NCBI RefSeq assembly: GCF_050897975.1
Contig: NZ_JBPAXY010000002.1
Location: forward strand, 372,001-436,000
Direction of reading: 5' to 3'
DNA length: 64,000 nt
Origin: Pseudooceanicola sp050897975
GTDB lineage: Bacteria > Pseudomonadota > Alphaproteobacteria > Rhodobacterales > Rhodobacteraceae
Each line of letters opens with the position of its first letter. Positions within the stretch are counted from its first letter, which is position 1. Below, piece by piece: positions 1-9,107 of the stretch. A program made the translations under genes and the position numbers. Below the pieces are notes generated by a model, which was not told the DNA's origin, did no database searches, and saw nothing but the letters and a program-made list of their open reading frames with translations.

Positions 1-822
1 CGCCGGATCGCTCCAGCCCCGGTTCAACCGGCCCGTCTCGGCCATGCGGGCAGGCGCCAGCCGGTCCAGGGGGGCGCCCTCGCGCAGACCGAAAAGGGAT
101 ATTTCCTTCAAGGGGTTCCGCTCGAACTCACCGCCGCCGCCCTTGATCACCGTCAGGGCCTGCTGGCCCAGCAGGCGGCCCGCGTCGGCCTGCAACTCGC
201 GATAAGGCGGGTGAAACACCCCCTGAACCGAGGCCGCGGCGCGGGCCGGGTTCAGCACCCGCAGCACCGTGTTGATGCAGCTACGCACCCCCAGCCGGTC
301 GCGCAGGCGCAGAAGATCCAGCAGGCCGGGTTGAAACCGCTCTAGCGGCAGATAGGCGATGCCGGACCCGGCCAGCAGCGCCCCCGCCTCGGGCACGGAC
401 CCCGCCACCGGGATCCCCGCATGGGGCAGCGCCGCGCGGACCGAGGCGCCCTCGGCCATGTGGTGTTCGGAATTCCAGCCGTGCAGCAACACCGGATGGC
501 CCCCCTGGGCCACCAGCCGGGCGGCCAGCAGGAAGAAGGGCAGCCCTCGGGTGCGCCCGGCGGCATAGCTGGGCCAGTCAAGCGCGGGCCGGGGGATCTG
601 CGGCAGGGCCTCGCGGGCGGCCTCGGCGAACCCGGCGATTTCCTCGGCCGTCTCGCCCTTCATCCGCAGCAGCATCAGGATGGCGCCCAGGGCCTCGGGC
701 TCGGCCTGGCCCGACAGCATCAGGCGCATGACCTCTGCCGCCTCACCCTGGGTGAAGGACCGCGACCGGCCCGGGCCCCGGGCCAGGATGCGGCAATAGG
801 GGGCCAGGCTTTGCGCGCTCAC
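1..822 (-). CDS. TrpD2/YbiB-like glycosyl transferase family protein (3' end outside window)
   Basis: The reverse strand reads from a GTG whose last bases overlap the nasA stop (GTGA) and stays open for 274 codons to the window edge, so the C-terminus is missing. The first ~70 residues resemble the helical bundle domain of anthranilate phosphoribosyltransferase-like proteins (acidic helices around EVMRLMLSGQAEPEALGAIL). A glycine-rich stretch with HPVLLHGWNSEHH and later VIKGGGGEFERNP fits the TrpD2 branch rather than true TrpD, which works in tryptophan synthesis. It is the last visible gene of the nitrate/nitrite operon and is translationally coupled to nasA. Its role there is unknown. Family assignment is by eye; a true TrpD is less likely because no other trp gene is nearby. 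Confidence 0.72.
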   Translation of the reverse strand, partial: MSAQSLAPYCRILARGPGRSRSFTQGEAAEVMRLMLSGQAEPEALGAILMLLRMKGETAEEIAGFAEAAREALPQIPRPALDWPSYAAGRTRGLPFFLLAARLVAQGGHPVLLHGWNSEHHMAEGASVRAALPHAGIPVAGSVPEAGALLAGSGIAYLPLERFQPGLLDLLRLRDRLGVRSCINTVLRVLNPARAAASVQGVFHPPYRELQADAGRLLGQQALTVIKGGGGEFERNPLKEISLFGLREGAPLDRLAPARMAETGRLNRGWSDPA

Positions 823-3452
823 TCTGCCGCCTCGGCCCGGGCGGGGGGCGCCACGCGGGCCAGCAGATCGGCCAGTTCCGGTCGGCAGGAACCGCAGTTG
901 CTGCCCGCCCCCAGGGCCGCGCCGATCGCCTCGACCGAGATCAGCCCGTCGGTCTCTATCGCCGTCAGGATGGTGTTGACCCCAATGCCAAAGCACGAAC
1001 ACAGCACCGGCCCCGGGTCGGGCCGGTCGGCACCCGCGCGGCCCGACAGGGCCATGGGCGCCTCGGTTCCCGGCAGGGTCGCCAGATAGTCGCGCATCAC
1101 CGCCACCGGCTTTGGCGCGGCGAAAAAGGCCGCCTGCAACCGCCCGTCGCGGATCACGGCGGCGCGGTAGCTGCCGCGCGCGGGATCGGTGACCACCTGC
1201 ATTTCGTCCTCGGTACAATCGAACATGGCGCAAAGGTAACGCCCCCAGTCCTCGGGGCAATGGGCATCCGCAATCTCGGCCCGCCAGCCCTGGCCGGTCT
1301 TCGCCTGGGCCCAGTAGGCGGCAGAGGGGGTAAAGCGGTCAGCGGCCACGGCAAAGGCGTAGAAGCCCCCCTGCCAGCGCGCCACCTGGGCCACCGCCGC
1401 CTTGCTTTCGGGCTGGCCCGAGACCGGGTCGACCACGGCGGCCACCAGCGTGTCGATCCGCGCCGAGGGGGCGGTTTCGCCGGTCCAGTGCATGGGGGCG
1501 AAGACCTCGCCCCGCTGCACGCGGTCGGTCAGCAGGGCGCGCAGGATGGCGCGGCCCGTGGGGCTGGTGACCTCGACCAGATCGGCAGGCGCGATGCCGC
1601 GGGCGGCGGCGTCCTCGGGGTGGATCTCCAGAAAGGGTTCGGGCAGATGCGCCGACAGCCGGGCCGAGCGCGCGGTGCGGGTCATCGTGTGCCACTGGTC
1701 GCGGATGCGCCCGGTGTTCAGGCGGAAGGGGAAGGCCTCGCTGACCTCAACCGCCGGGCCGCGCTGGTGCAGCGCCAGCATCCGGCCCTTGCCCGAGGGG
1801 GTGAAGAACCGCCCGTCACCGAAAAAGCGCCCGCCCTGGCGGTCGCCGGCCACCGGCCAGCGGGTCGGCTCCAGCGCGTCATAGGCGGCGTCGGTCAGCC
1901 CCGCCAGGCCCGAGATGTCGAAGTCGAGGCCAAAGCCCCCGGCGATCCCCGACAGGGCCGCATATTCGCGGAAGATCTCGGCGGGGCCGTCGAAATCGAA
2001 GGCGCGGGGCCAACCCAGGCGGCGGCCCAGCTCGCAGAGCTGCCACCAGTCGGGGCGCGCCTCGCCCGGGGCGGGCAACAGGGCGCGCTGGCGGCTGATG
2101 GTGCGGTCGGAATTGGTGACGGTGCCGGATTTCTCGGCCCAGCCGGTGGCGGGCAACAGCAGGTCGGCCAGCCGCGCGGTATCCGTGGCCCCGGTGATGT
2201 CCGAGACGGCGACGAAATCGCACCCCGCGATGGCGTCGCGCACCGCGTCGGCATCGGGCATCGAGACCGCCGGGTTGGTGTGCAGGATCCACAGCGCCTT
2301 GATCCGCCCCTCGCCCACGGCGCGGAACAGATCGACGGCCTTCAGCCCGGCACGGTCGGCCATGGTGGGCGCGTCCCAGAAGCTGCGGACGGCGTTGCGG
2401 TGATCGGCGTTTTCCAGATCCATGTGGCAGGCCAGCATATTGGCCAGCCCGCCCACTTCGCGCCCGCCCATGGCATTGGGCTGTCCGGTGACGGAAAAGG
2501 GCCCCATGCCTGGCCGCCCGATGCGCCCCGTGGCCAGGTGGCAGTTGAGGATCGCGTTCACCTTGTCGCTGCCACTGCTGGATTGGTTCACGCCCTGGGA
2601 ATAGACGGTGACGACCTTCTCGGTCCGCACCCAGAGGTCGTAGAAGGCGCGCAGATCGGCGGCGTCCAGCCCGGTGGCGGACAGATCCGTGGTCGAGGCG
2701 GCGCAGACGGCGGCGTCATAACCTTCGATCCGGGTCAGATAGGCGGCATCCGCCGCGCCCTGGTCGTGGATCTGCGCCAGCAGACCGTTGAACAGCGCCA
2801 CGTCGCCGCCGGGTTTCACCGCCAGGTGCAGATCGGCGATGTCGCAGGTGGCGGTGCGGCGCGGGTCGATGACCACCACGCGCATCTGGGGCCGGGCCTT
2901 TTTCGCCGCGATCAGCCGCTGGTACAGCACCGGATGGCACCAGGCCAGGTTCGACCCGGTCAGCACCACCAGATCGGCCTGTTCCAGATCCTCATAGGTG
3001 CCGGGCACGGTGTCGGTGCCGAAGGCGCGTTTGTGCCCCGCCACCGAACTGGCCATGCAAAGCCTTGAATTTGTGTCGATATTCGCCGATCCGATGAAGC
3101 CCTTCATCAGCTTGTTGGCAACGTAGTAGTCTTCGGTCAGCAGCTGGCCGGAGACGTAAAGGGCGACGCTGTCGGGCCCATGATCGCGGATGGCGGCGCG
3201 GAATTTCTCCGCCATCAGGCCCATCGCCGCATCCCAACCGACAGGCGCGCCGTGCAGCATCGGGTGCAACAGGCGGTCTTCCATCCCCACGGTCTCGCCC
3301 AGTTGCGTCCCCTTGGAACAGAGCCGCCCGAGGTTCGCAGGATGGTCCGGGTCGCCCTTCACCGACAGCCCGCCCTGCCCGTCGGGCGACAGCAACACGC
3401 CGCAGCCCACGCCGCAATAGGCGCAGGTCGAGCGGGTGACCGGGGCGCCCAT
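819..3452 (-). CDS. nasA: Assimilatory nitrate reductase catalytic subunit, with C-terminal [2Fe-2S] BFD-like domain
   Basis: The 877-residue cytoplasmic molybdoenzyme reduces nitrate to nitrite for assimilation. Cys10, Cys13, Cys17 and Cys45 (CAYCGVGC and LCSKG) form the N-terminal [4Fe-4S] site. The body has the bis-MGD oxidoreductase fold, with GSNLAWCHPV and a molybdopterin dinucleotide-binding C-terminal part around residues 600-710. A BFD-like tail at about 816-877 has CSC and CGSC cysteines (818, 820, 853, 856). That tail is found in the longer NasA type and probably accepts electrons. The start overlaps the nirD stop by one base (TGATG). No separate NADH- or ferredoxin-linked NasB/NasC reductase is seen in the window, so the electron donor is not identified here. 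Confidence 0.96.
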   Translation of the reverse strand: MGAPVTRSTCAYCGVGCGVLLSPDGQGGLSVKGDPDHPANLGRLCSKGTQLGETVGMEDRLLHPMLHGAPVGWDAAMGLMAEKFRAAIRDHGPDSVALYVSGQLLTEDYYVANKLMKGFIGSANIDTNSRLCMASSVAGHKRAFGTDTVPGTYEDLEQADLVVLTGSNLAWCHPVLYQRLIAAKKARPQMRVVVIDPRRTATCDIADLHLAVKPGGDVALFNGLLAQIHDQGAADAAYLTRIEGYDAAVCAASTTDLSATGLDAADLRAFYDLWVRTEKVVTVYSQGVNQSSSGSDKVNAILNCHLATGRIGRPGMGPFSVTGQPNAMGGREVGGLANMLACHMDLENADHRNAVRSFWDAPTMADRAGLKAVDLFRAVGEGRIKALWILHTNPAVSMPDADAVRDAIAGCDFVAVSDITGATDTARLADLLLPATGWAEKSGTVTNSDRTISRQRALLPAPGEARPDWWQLCELGRRLGWPRAFDFDGPAEIFREYAALSGIAGGFGLDFDISGLAGLTDAAYDALEPTRWPVAGDRQGGRFFGDGRFFTPSGKGRMLALHQRGPAVEVSEAFPFRLNTGRIRDQWHTMTRTARSARLSAHLPEPFLEIHPEDAAARGIAPADLVEVTSPTGRAILRALLTDRVQRGEVFAPMHWTGETAPSARIDTLVAAVVDPVSGQPESKAAVAQVARWQGGFYAFAVAADRFTPSAAYWAQAKTGQGWRAEIADAHCPEDWGRYLCAMFDCTEDEMQVVTDPARGSYRAAVIRDGRLQAAFFAAPKPVAVMRDYLATLPGTEAPMALSGRAGADRPDPGPVLCSCFGIGVNTILTAIETDGLISVEAIGAALGAGSNCGSCRPELADLLARVAPPARAEAAE

Positions 3453-3784
3453 CAGGCCGCGCTCCGCTTGCCGACGGCGACCGCGTCCAGCAGCAACCGC
3501 CCCTCTTCCAGGCGGATGGGATAGGTGGCGATCTGCCCCTCATCCGCCCCCTGGGCCGCGCCGGTTTCCAGCGAGAACACCCAGTTGTGCAGCGGGCAGG
3601 TGACATGGCGCCCATGCACGATGCCCTCGGACAGGGGGCCGCCCTTGTGCGGGCAGCTGTTGGAGGCGGCAAAGACCTCCGCTTCGGCGGTGCGGAAGAC
3701 GGCGATGCAGCCCACGGGGGTTTTCACCAGGCGCGCGCCGCGCAGGGGCACGTCGTCGATATGTCCGATGTCGATCCAGCTCAT
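3452..3784 (-). CDS. nirD: Nitrite reductase small subunit NirD (Rieske-type)
   Basis: This 110-residue protein has a Rieske-like fold with CPHKGGPLSEG followed by CPLHNWVF. Both Cys-x-His and Cys-x-x-His ligand pairs are therefore present and a [2Fe-2S] cluster is plausible, whereas many classical NirD proteins lack the ligands. It partners NirB in NADH-dependent reduction of nitrite to ammonium. The start at 3784 (MSWIDIGHI) is chosen because its ATG overlaps the nirB stop by four bases (ATGA) and gives the normal family length. A longer upstream reading in the same frame runs inside nirB and is not credible. It overlaps the nasA start by one base. Confidence 0.95.
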   Translation of the reverse strand: MSWIDIGHIDDVPLRGARLVKTPVGCIAVFRTAEAEVFAASNSCPHKGGPLSEGIVHGRHVTCPLHNWVFSLETGAAQGADEGQIATYPIRLEEGRLLLDAVAVGKRSAA

Positions 3785-6219
3785 TCCGCGGCCTCCAGGG
3801 TGATGTCTGCCAGGGGCTGGTACAGATCGGCGCGGTGTTCGGCGTGATCGGCCCAGGGATCCTTGCGATAGACGGATTGCGAGATTTCGAAACGTTCGTT
3901 CAGGGCGGCGCGTTCGGCCGCATCGGCCAGCACCTCTTTCACCCAGTCCAGGCCCACCTTGGCGACCCATTTGTAGGGCCGATCCAGATAGCGCGCCTGT
4001 TCGCGGTAAAGCTGCACAAAGGCGGTGGTCCATTCGATGGCCAGGGCCTCGGTCGGCACGTCGACCAGGCGTTCGGTTTCCTTCACCTCCATCCCCGCGG
4101 CACCCGCCACCGACACCTGATACCCGCTGTCGACGCAGATGATGCCCACGTCCTTGCAGGTCGCCTCGGCGCAGTTGCGGGGGCAGCCCGACACGCCCAG
4201 CTTCACCTTGTGCGGGGTCCAGGACCCCCACAGCTTCTTCTCAAGCTTGATGCCAAGGCCGGTGCTGTCCTGGGTGCCGAAGCGGCAATGGTCGGTGCCG
4301 ACGCAGGTCTTCACCGTGCGCAGCCCCTTGGAATAGGCGTGGCCAGAGACCATGCCCGCCTGATTCAGATCGTACCAGATCGCGGGCAGGTCTTCCTTCC
4401 GCACACCCAGAAGGTCGATACGTTGGCCGCCGGTCACCTTGACCGTGGGCACCTTGTACTTGTCGGCGGCGTCCGCAATGGCGCGCAGCTCGTCCGGGGT
4501 GGTGATCCCGCCCCACATGCGCGGCATCACCGAATAGGTCCCGTCCTTCTGGATGTTGGCGTGGTTCCGTTCGTTGACGAAACGCGACTGAAGATCGTCG
4601 GCATAGTCCAGCGGCCAGTCGGCCAGCAGGTAATAGTTCACCGCCGGGCGGCAGACGTGGCAGCCGTTCGGCGTGGACCAGCCCAGTTCCTGCCAGACCG
4701 CCGGTTGGCTTTTCAGCTCTTGCGACTTGATCAGCCGCCGCACGTCCTCGTGGGTCAGATCGGTACAGCCGCAGATGCCCTGCGCCCCGGGCAGGACGAA
4801 ATCATCGCCCAGTGTGACGGCCATCACCTGTTCCACCAACCCGGTGCAGGTCCCGCAGGAGTTGGAGGCCTTTGTGATCGCCTTCACCTCGCCCAGGGTA
4901 TGGGCGCCGTCCTGCACCGCCTTGACGATGGTGCCCTTGCAAATGCCGTTGCAGCCGCAAATCTCGGCGTCATCCGCCAAGGCTGCAACGGCTGCCAAAG
5001 GGTCCGCCGAGGCGCCCCCCTGGAAGGCCGGGCCAAAGATCAGGGTGTCGCGCATCTCTTCGATGCAGTCGCCGTCCTTCATCAGGCCGAAGAACCAGTT
5101 GCCATCGGCGGTGTCGCCATACATCACCGCGCCGATAATGCGGTTGTCCTGCAAGACCAGCCGCTTGTAGACGCCGCGCGCCGGGTCGCGGAAGACGATG
5201 TCCTCGCGGTCTTCTCCTTCCGCGAAGTCGCCCGCGCTGAACAGGTCGCAGCCCGTCACCTTCAGCTTGGTCGAGACGTTGCGCGGCACGAAAGCCGCCT
5301 CTTCGCCCGACAAGGTCGCCGCCAGCACCTTGGCCTGATCGTACAGCGGGGCGACAAGGCCGAAGAGGGCGCCATTGTGTTCCACGCATTCGCCCAGCGC
5401 CAGGATGTCGGCGTCGGAGGTGATCATCTGGTCGTCCACATGCACCCCACGGCCCACGGCCAGCCCCGCCTGCTGCGCCAGGGCCACGTTGGGGCGGATG
5501 CCCACGGCCATGACCAGCAGATCGCAGGGCAGCACGGTTCCATTGTCCAGCGCCAGGCCGGTGACATGGCCGTTCTCGCCCAGGATCTCTTTCGAGTTGG
5601 TGGAACACAGCACCTTGATCCCGCGCCCCACCAACTCCTTGCGCAGCAGATAGCCCGCCGCCTCGTCCAGCTGACGTTCCATCAGGTGGCCCATCAGATG
5701 CACCACGGTCACGTCCACGCCCCGCGCATGAAGCCCGGCGGCGGCCTCCAGCCCCAGCAGGCCGCCACCGATCACCACCGCACGGGCACCCTCTTGCTCT
5801 CCCAGCGCAATCATGCGGTTGGTGTCTTCCAGATCGCGGTAGGCGATCACCCCTTCCAGGTCATGGCCCGGCAGGGGGATGATGAAGGGGTTCGAGCCGG
5901 TGGCCACGACCAGCTTGTCATAGGCCAGAACCTCGCCGGTTTCCGAGGTCACGGTCTTGGCCGCGCGGTCGATCTCGGCCACCTTTTCGCCGAAGCGGCA
6001 GGTGACGCCGTGGCCCTCGTACCAGTCGGCGTCATGGGTCACGATCTCTTCATAGGTCTTTTCACCGGACAGCACCGGCGACAGCATCAGCCGGTTGTAG
6101 TTGCCGCGCGGTTCGGCGTTGAACAGGGTCACGTCCCAGTCGCCGCCGCGGTCGAACAGATGCTCCAGCATCCGGCCCGAGGCCATGCCGGCACCGATCA
6201 CGATCAGTTTCTGTGCCAT
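3781..6219 (-). CDS. nirB: Assimilatory nitrite reductase [NAD(P)H] large subunit
   Basis: The 812-residue NirB reduces nitrite to ammonium in the cytoplasm with six electrons from NAD(P)H. The N-terminus (IVIGAGMASGRMLE) is the FAD site of a pyridine nucleotide-disulfide reductase module that extends to about residue 380. Two BFD-like [2Fe-2S] segments follow (ICGCNGICKG...CGTCTGLV and ICGCTDL...CHVCRP). After them come the ferredoxin-like half domain and the sirohaem/[4Fe-4S] domain with CVGTDHCRFGTQ and GVSGCPRNCAEATCK. Length and domain order are typical. It precedes nirD and nasA in the operon; the 90-base gap before it carries a short hairpin. Sirohaem synthesis genes are not in the window. 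Confidence 0.97.
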   Translation of the reverse strand: MAQKLIVIGAGMASGRMLEHLFDRGGDWDVTLFNAEPRGNYNRLMLSPVLSGEKTYEEIVTHDADWYEGHGVTCRFGEKVAEIDRAAKTVTSETGEVLAYDKLVVATGSNPFIIPLPGHDLEGVIAYRDLEDTNRMIALGEQEGARAVVIGGGLLGLEAAAGLHARGVDVTVVHLMGHLMERQLDEAAGYLLRKELVGRGIKVLCSTNSKEILGENGHVTGLALDNGTVLPCDLLVMAVGIRPNVALAQQAGLAVGRGVHVDDQMITSDADILALGECVEHNGALFGLVAPLYDQAKVLAATLSGEEAAFVPRNVSTKLKVTGCDLFSAGDFAEGEDREDIVFRDPARGVYKRLVLQDNRIIGAVMYGDTADGNWFFGLMKDGDCIEEMRDTLIFGPAFQGGASADPLAAVAALADDAEICGCNGICKGTIVKAVQDGAHTLGEVKAITKASNSCGTCTGLVEQVMAVTLGDDFVLPGAQGICGCTDLTHEDVRRLIKSQELKSQPAVWQELGWSTPNGCHVCRPAVNYYLLADWPLDYADDLQSRFVNERNHANIQKDGTYSVMPRMWGGITTPDELRAIADAADKYKVPTVKVTGGQRIDLLGVRKEDLPAIWYDLNQAGMVSGHAYSKGLRTVKTCVGTDHCRFGTQDSTGLGIKLEKKLWGSWTPHKVKLGVSGCPRNCAEATCKDVGIICVDSGYQVSVAGAAGMEVKETERLVDVPTEALAIEWTTAFVQLYREQARYLDRPYKWVAKVGLDWVKEVLADAAERAALNERFEISQSVYRKDPWADHAEHRADLYQPLADITLEAAE

Positions 6220-6255
6220 GTCGTTCCTCCGTCAGAAGGGTGTTGGGGGTCGCGT

Positions 6256-6273
6256 GGCGCCCACATGGGCGCC
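6256..6273 (-). other. Intercistronic hairpin between the nitrate ABC ATPase gene and nirB
   Basis: GGCGCCC-ACAT-GGGCGCC is a perfect 7-bp inverted repeat with a four-base loop (8 bp with a two-base loop if extended). It sits 37 bases upstream of the nirB start. No run of U follows it in the direction of transcription, so it is more likely an mRNA stability or processing element than a terminator. Confidence 0.4.
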
Positions 6274-6309
6274 CCGTTTGCGAAGCAGTTCGAAAGAGGG
6301 TCGCGGCGC

Positions 6310-8001
6310 CTATTCGGCCGCGATCGGGGCCGCCTGTAACGCCTGCGGCTTTGGCTTGGGCCGGGCGCCGTGCTCGTATTCCTCAAGGAAATCAAGCACG
6401 TCTTGCCGGTAGCGGTAGTAATCGGGGTGTTCCAGCAGCGCCTTGCGGGTACGCGGGCGCGGCAGGTCGACCTTGGTGATCTTGCCGATGGTGGCCTGGG
6501 GGCCGTTGGTCATCATCACCACGCGGTCGGCCAGAAGGATGGCCTCGTCCACGTCATGGGTGACGCAGATCGCGGTGACCTTGGTGCGCGACCACACTTC
6601 CATCAGAACTTCCTGAAGTTCCCAGCGGGTCAGGCTGTCCAGCATCCCGAAGGGTTCATCCAGCAGCAGCAGCTTGGGCGACAGGGCGAAGGCGCGGGCG
6701 ATGCCGACGCGCTGTTTCATGCCGTTGGACATGGAATGCGCCGGGCGGTCCATCGCATCGCCCAGGCCGACCCGTTCCAGGTAGTATTCGATCACGTCCT
6801 GTTTCTCGGCCTGGCTGGCGCGGGGATAGACCTTGTCGACCCCGATGGCCACGTTCTCTTTGGCCGAGAGCCAGGGGAAGAGGTTGGGCGACTGGAAAAC
6901 CACGGCGCGTTCCGGGTCGGCACCCTGCACGTCGAAGCCGTCCAGCTTGATCACCCCCTTGGAGATCGCGTTCAGCCCCGCCGTCATGGTCAGCACGGTG
7001 GACTTGCCGCAGCCCGAGTGGCCGATCAGCGAAATGAACTCGCCCCGGTCCATCTTCAGGTTGAAATCCTCGACCACGGTCAGCGGGCCCTTGGGGGTGG
7101 GATAGACCTTGTGCAGCCCCTCGAAGCTAAGGAAACGGTTGTCGATCAGCCCCTTCTGGGCGTCGCTGACGGCCTTGGGCACATTATGGATCGCCTCGAC
7201 ATTGGGCAAGGTGCGGGTGCCCTCGGCCTTGGCCTCGATCCCCAGATCCATCAGATAGCCGGTGACCCGGGCGCGCAGCGCCTTGAAGGCCTCGTCGCTG
7301 TTCATCGCGCCACGGTCGCGCGGGCGGGGCATGTCGACGCGGAACTCCTCGCCCAGGGTGCCCTCGGGCGTCAGGGCGATGATGCGGTCGGCCAGAAGGA
7401 TGGCCTCGTCCACGTCATTGGTGATCAGCACGCAGGTCTGTTTCTCTTCGTTCCAGATCGCCTCGATCTCGTCGCCCAGGTTGGCACGGGTCAGGGCGTC
7501 CAGCGCCGACAGCGGCTCGTCCAGCAGCAGCACTTCGGGGTTCATCGCCAGGGCGCGCGCCACGTTGACCCGCTGGCGCATCCCCCCCGACAGTTCCGCC
7601 GGGCGCCGCGTGGTGGCATGGCTCAGGCCGACCATCTGGATATACTTGGCGGCCTTGGCTTCCTTCTCTTTCTTCGACAGACCCGGGAAGATCGTATCGA
7701 CCGCCAGCATCACGTTCCCCTGCACCGTCAGCCAGGGCATCAGCGAGTAGTTCTGAAAGATCACCCCGCGTTCCGGCCCCGGCCCGGTGACCGGCTGGCC
7801 CTTGAAGGTGACCGCGCCCCGGCTGGGCATCTCCAGCCCCGCCATCAGGTTGATCAGGGTGGTCTTGCCGGTGCCCGAGAACCCCAGCAGAACCAGGAAC
7901 TCGCCCTCTTCGACGCTCAGGTCGATGTCCTTCAGGACATGGGTCGCGCGGGTACCCTCGCCGTAACTTTTGGAAACGTTGGTGAAGTTGATCACGCCCA
8001 T
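6310..8001 (-). CDS. Nitrate ABC transporter ATPase with two fused nucleotide-binding domains (NrtC/NrtD type)
   Basis: This 563-residue protein holds two tandem ABC ATPase domains that power nitrate/nitrite import with NrtA and NrtB. NBD1 (about 1-250) has Walker A GFSGTGKTT at residue 40, signature LSGGMRQ and Walker B LLLDEPLSALD. NBD2 (about 290-540) has GHSGCGKST, a degenerate signature MSNGMKQ and LLLDEPFGMLD. The H-loop reads THDVDEA in NBD2 but TNDVDEA in NBD1, so only one composite ATP site looks canonical. The start is ATG 8001. An in-frame GTG at 8010 overlaps the nrtB stop (GTGA) and could also be used. No strong Shine-Dalgarno separates the two options. Confidence 0.92.
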   Translation of the reverse strand: MGVINFTNVSKSYGEGTRATHVLKDIDLSVEEGEFLVLLGFSGTGKTTLINLMAGLEMPSRGAVTFKGQPVTGPGPERGVIFQNYSLMPWLTVQGNVMLAVDTIFPGLSKKEKEAKAAKYIQMVGLSHATTRRPAELSGGMRQRVNVARALAMNPEVLLLDEPLSALDALTRANLGDEIEAIWNEEKQTCVLITNDVDEAILLADRIIALTPEGTLGEEFRVDMPRPRDRGAMNSDEAFKALRARVTGYLMDLGIEAKAEGTRTLPNVEAIHNVPKAVSDAQKGLIDNRFLSFEGLHKVYPTPKGPLTVVEDFNLKMDRGEFISLIGHSGCGKSTVLTMTAGLNAISKGVIKLDGFDVQGADPERAVVFQSPNLFPWLSAKENVAIGVDKVYPRASQAEKQDVIEYYLERVGLGDAMDRPAHSMSNGMKQRVGIARAFALSPKLLLLDEPFGMLDSLTRWELQEVLMEVWSRTKVTAICVTHDVDEAILLADRVVMMTNGPQATIGKITKVDLPRPRTRKALLEHPDYYRYRQDVLDFLEEYEHGARPKPKPQALQAAPIAAE

Positions 8002-8006
8002 ATCGC

Positions 8007-9089
8007 TCACCGCTGGTTCGAGAAGGTGAAGAGGGATTGCAGCGCGTACATCACCCGATCCAGCAGGAAGCCGATGATCCCGATGGTGAAGACGGCGACC
8101 ATGATCCGCGCGAGCGAGGAGGAGCTGCCGTTCTGGAACTCGTCCCAGACGAATTTGCCCAGGCCCGGGTTCTGCGCCAGCATTTCGGCGGCGATCAGCA
8201 CCATCCAACCCACGCCAAGCGACAGGCGCAGCCCGGTGAAGATCAGCGGCAGAGCCGAGGGCAACACCAGCTTGGTGATCTTCGACCAGGTGCCCATCTT
8301 CAGCACCTTGGAGACGCTGATCAGATCCTTGTCGATCGAAGCCACGCCAAGGGCGGTGTTGATCAGCGTGGGCCAGAGCGAGCACAGCGTCACGGTGATG
8401 GCCGACACCAGGAAGGACTTGGCGAAAAGCCCGTCATTGGTGGTGTAGACCGCCGAGACGACCATGGTGACGATGGGCAGCCAGGCCAGGGGCGAGACGG
8501 GTTTGAAGATCTGGATGATCGGGTTCAGCGCCGCATTGGCGGTCAGCGACAGCCCCGCCAGGATGCCCAGCGGAATGGCCACGGCGCTGGCGATCAGGAA
8601 ACCGAAGAACACCGTTTTGATCGAGGTCCAGATCTGCGCGTAGTAACTGGGCGCGCCGGTATAGGGGATCTCTTTCACCCGCTCGGGCTGGCCGTTTTCG
8701 ATGAAACGCTGGTTGCGGGCATCGACCCGGGCCTCGAACTCGGCCTTGTCGGCGGCGGTCTGCACCGCGGCCTCATGCAGGCCCACGGCCTCGGTCCAGA
8801 CCTGGGCGGGCCCCGGCACGGCGCCCAGCGAGGTTTGCACCTTCGGCGCCAGAGCGCCCCAGAGCGCCAGGAAGACGGCAATGGCCAGCAGCGGCACACC
8901 CAGCAGGCGCCAGACCTCTTTCGCCTGTGTCTTGGGGTTGTCGCCGGCGGCGGCCTTCAGCATCGGGGTGATCCACGCCAGCCCCAGCACCTGGAACCAT
9001 TTGTCGGCGGAATTGATACGGGTGAACAGCTTTGCACGGCGGGCCTCGCGGGCCTCTGCGCGCGCAAATTCGGGATCGACAGTGGTCAT
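8007..9089 (-). CDS. nrtB: Nitrate/nitrite ABC transporter permease NrtB
   Basis: A 360-residue inner-membrane permease of the BPD_transp_1 (NrtB/SsuC/TauC) family. The first ~45 residues are cytoplasmic. One membrane segment lies near residues 64-84 (LLGVPLLAIAVFLALWG). An extended polar stretch follows to about 150, then the usual five-helix core with the EAA-type loop around GVASIDKDLISVSKVLKMG. The N-terminal extension makes it longer than minimal permeases of about 270 residues. It lies between nrtA and the double ATPase, with which it overlaps or nearly overlaps, so the three form one importer. The start ATG at 9089 follows AGGAGAAGACC. Confidence 0.94.
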   Translation of the reverse strand: MTTVDPEFARAEAREARRAKLFTRINSADKWFQVLGLAWITPMLKAAAGDNPKTQAKEVWRLLGVPLLAIAVFLALWGALAPKVQTSLGAVPGPAQVWTEAVGLHEAAVQTAADKAEFEARVDARNQRFIENGQPERVKEIPYTGAPSYYAQIWTSIKTVFFGFLIASAVAIPLGILAGLSLTANAALNPIIQIFKPVSPLAWLPIVTMVVSAVYTTNDGLFAKSFLVSAITVTLCSLWPTLINTALGVASIDKDLISVSKVLKMGTWSKITKLVLPSALPLIFTGLRLSLGVGWMVLIAAEMLAQNPGLGKFVWDEFQNGSSSSLARIMVAVFTIGIIGFLLDRVMYALQSLFTFSNQR

Positions 9090-9107
9090 CGGTCTTCTCC
9101 TGGATCC

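Noticed and set aside
3452..4231. Longer nirD reading beginning inside nirB
   Set aside because: The extra N-terminal part is an out-of-frame reading of nirB. ATG 3784 with the ATGA overlap gives the normal NirD length.
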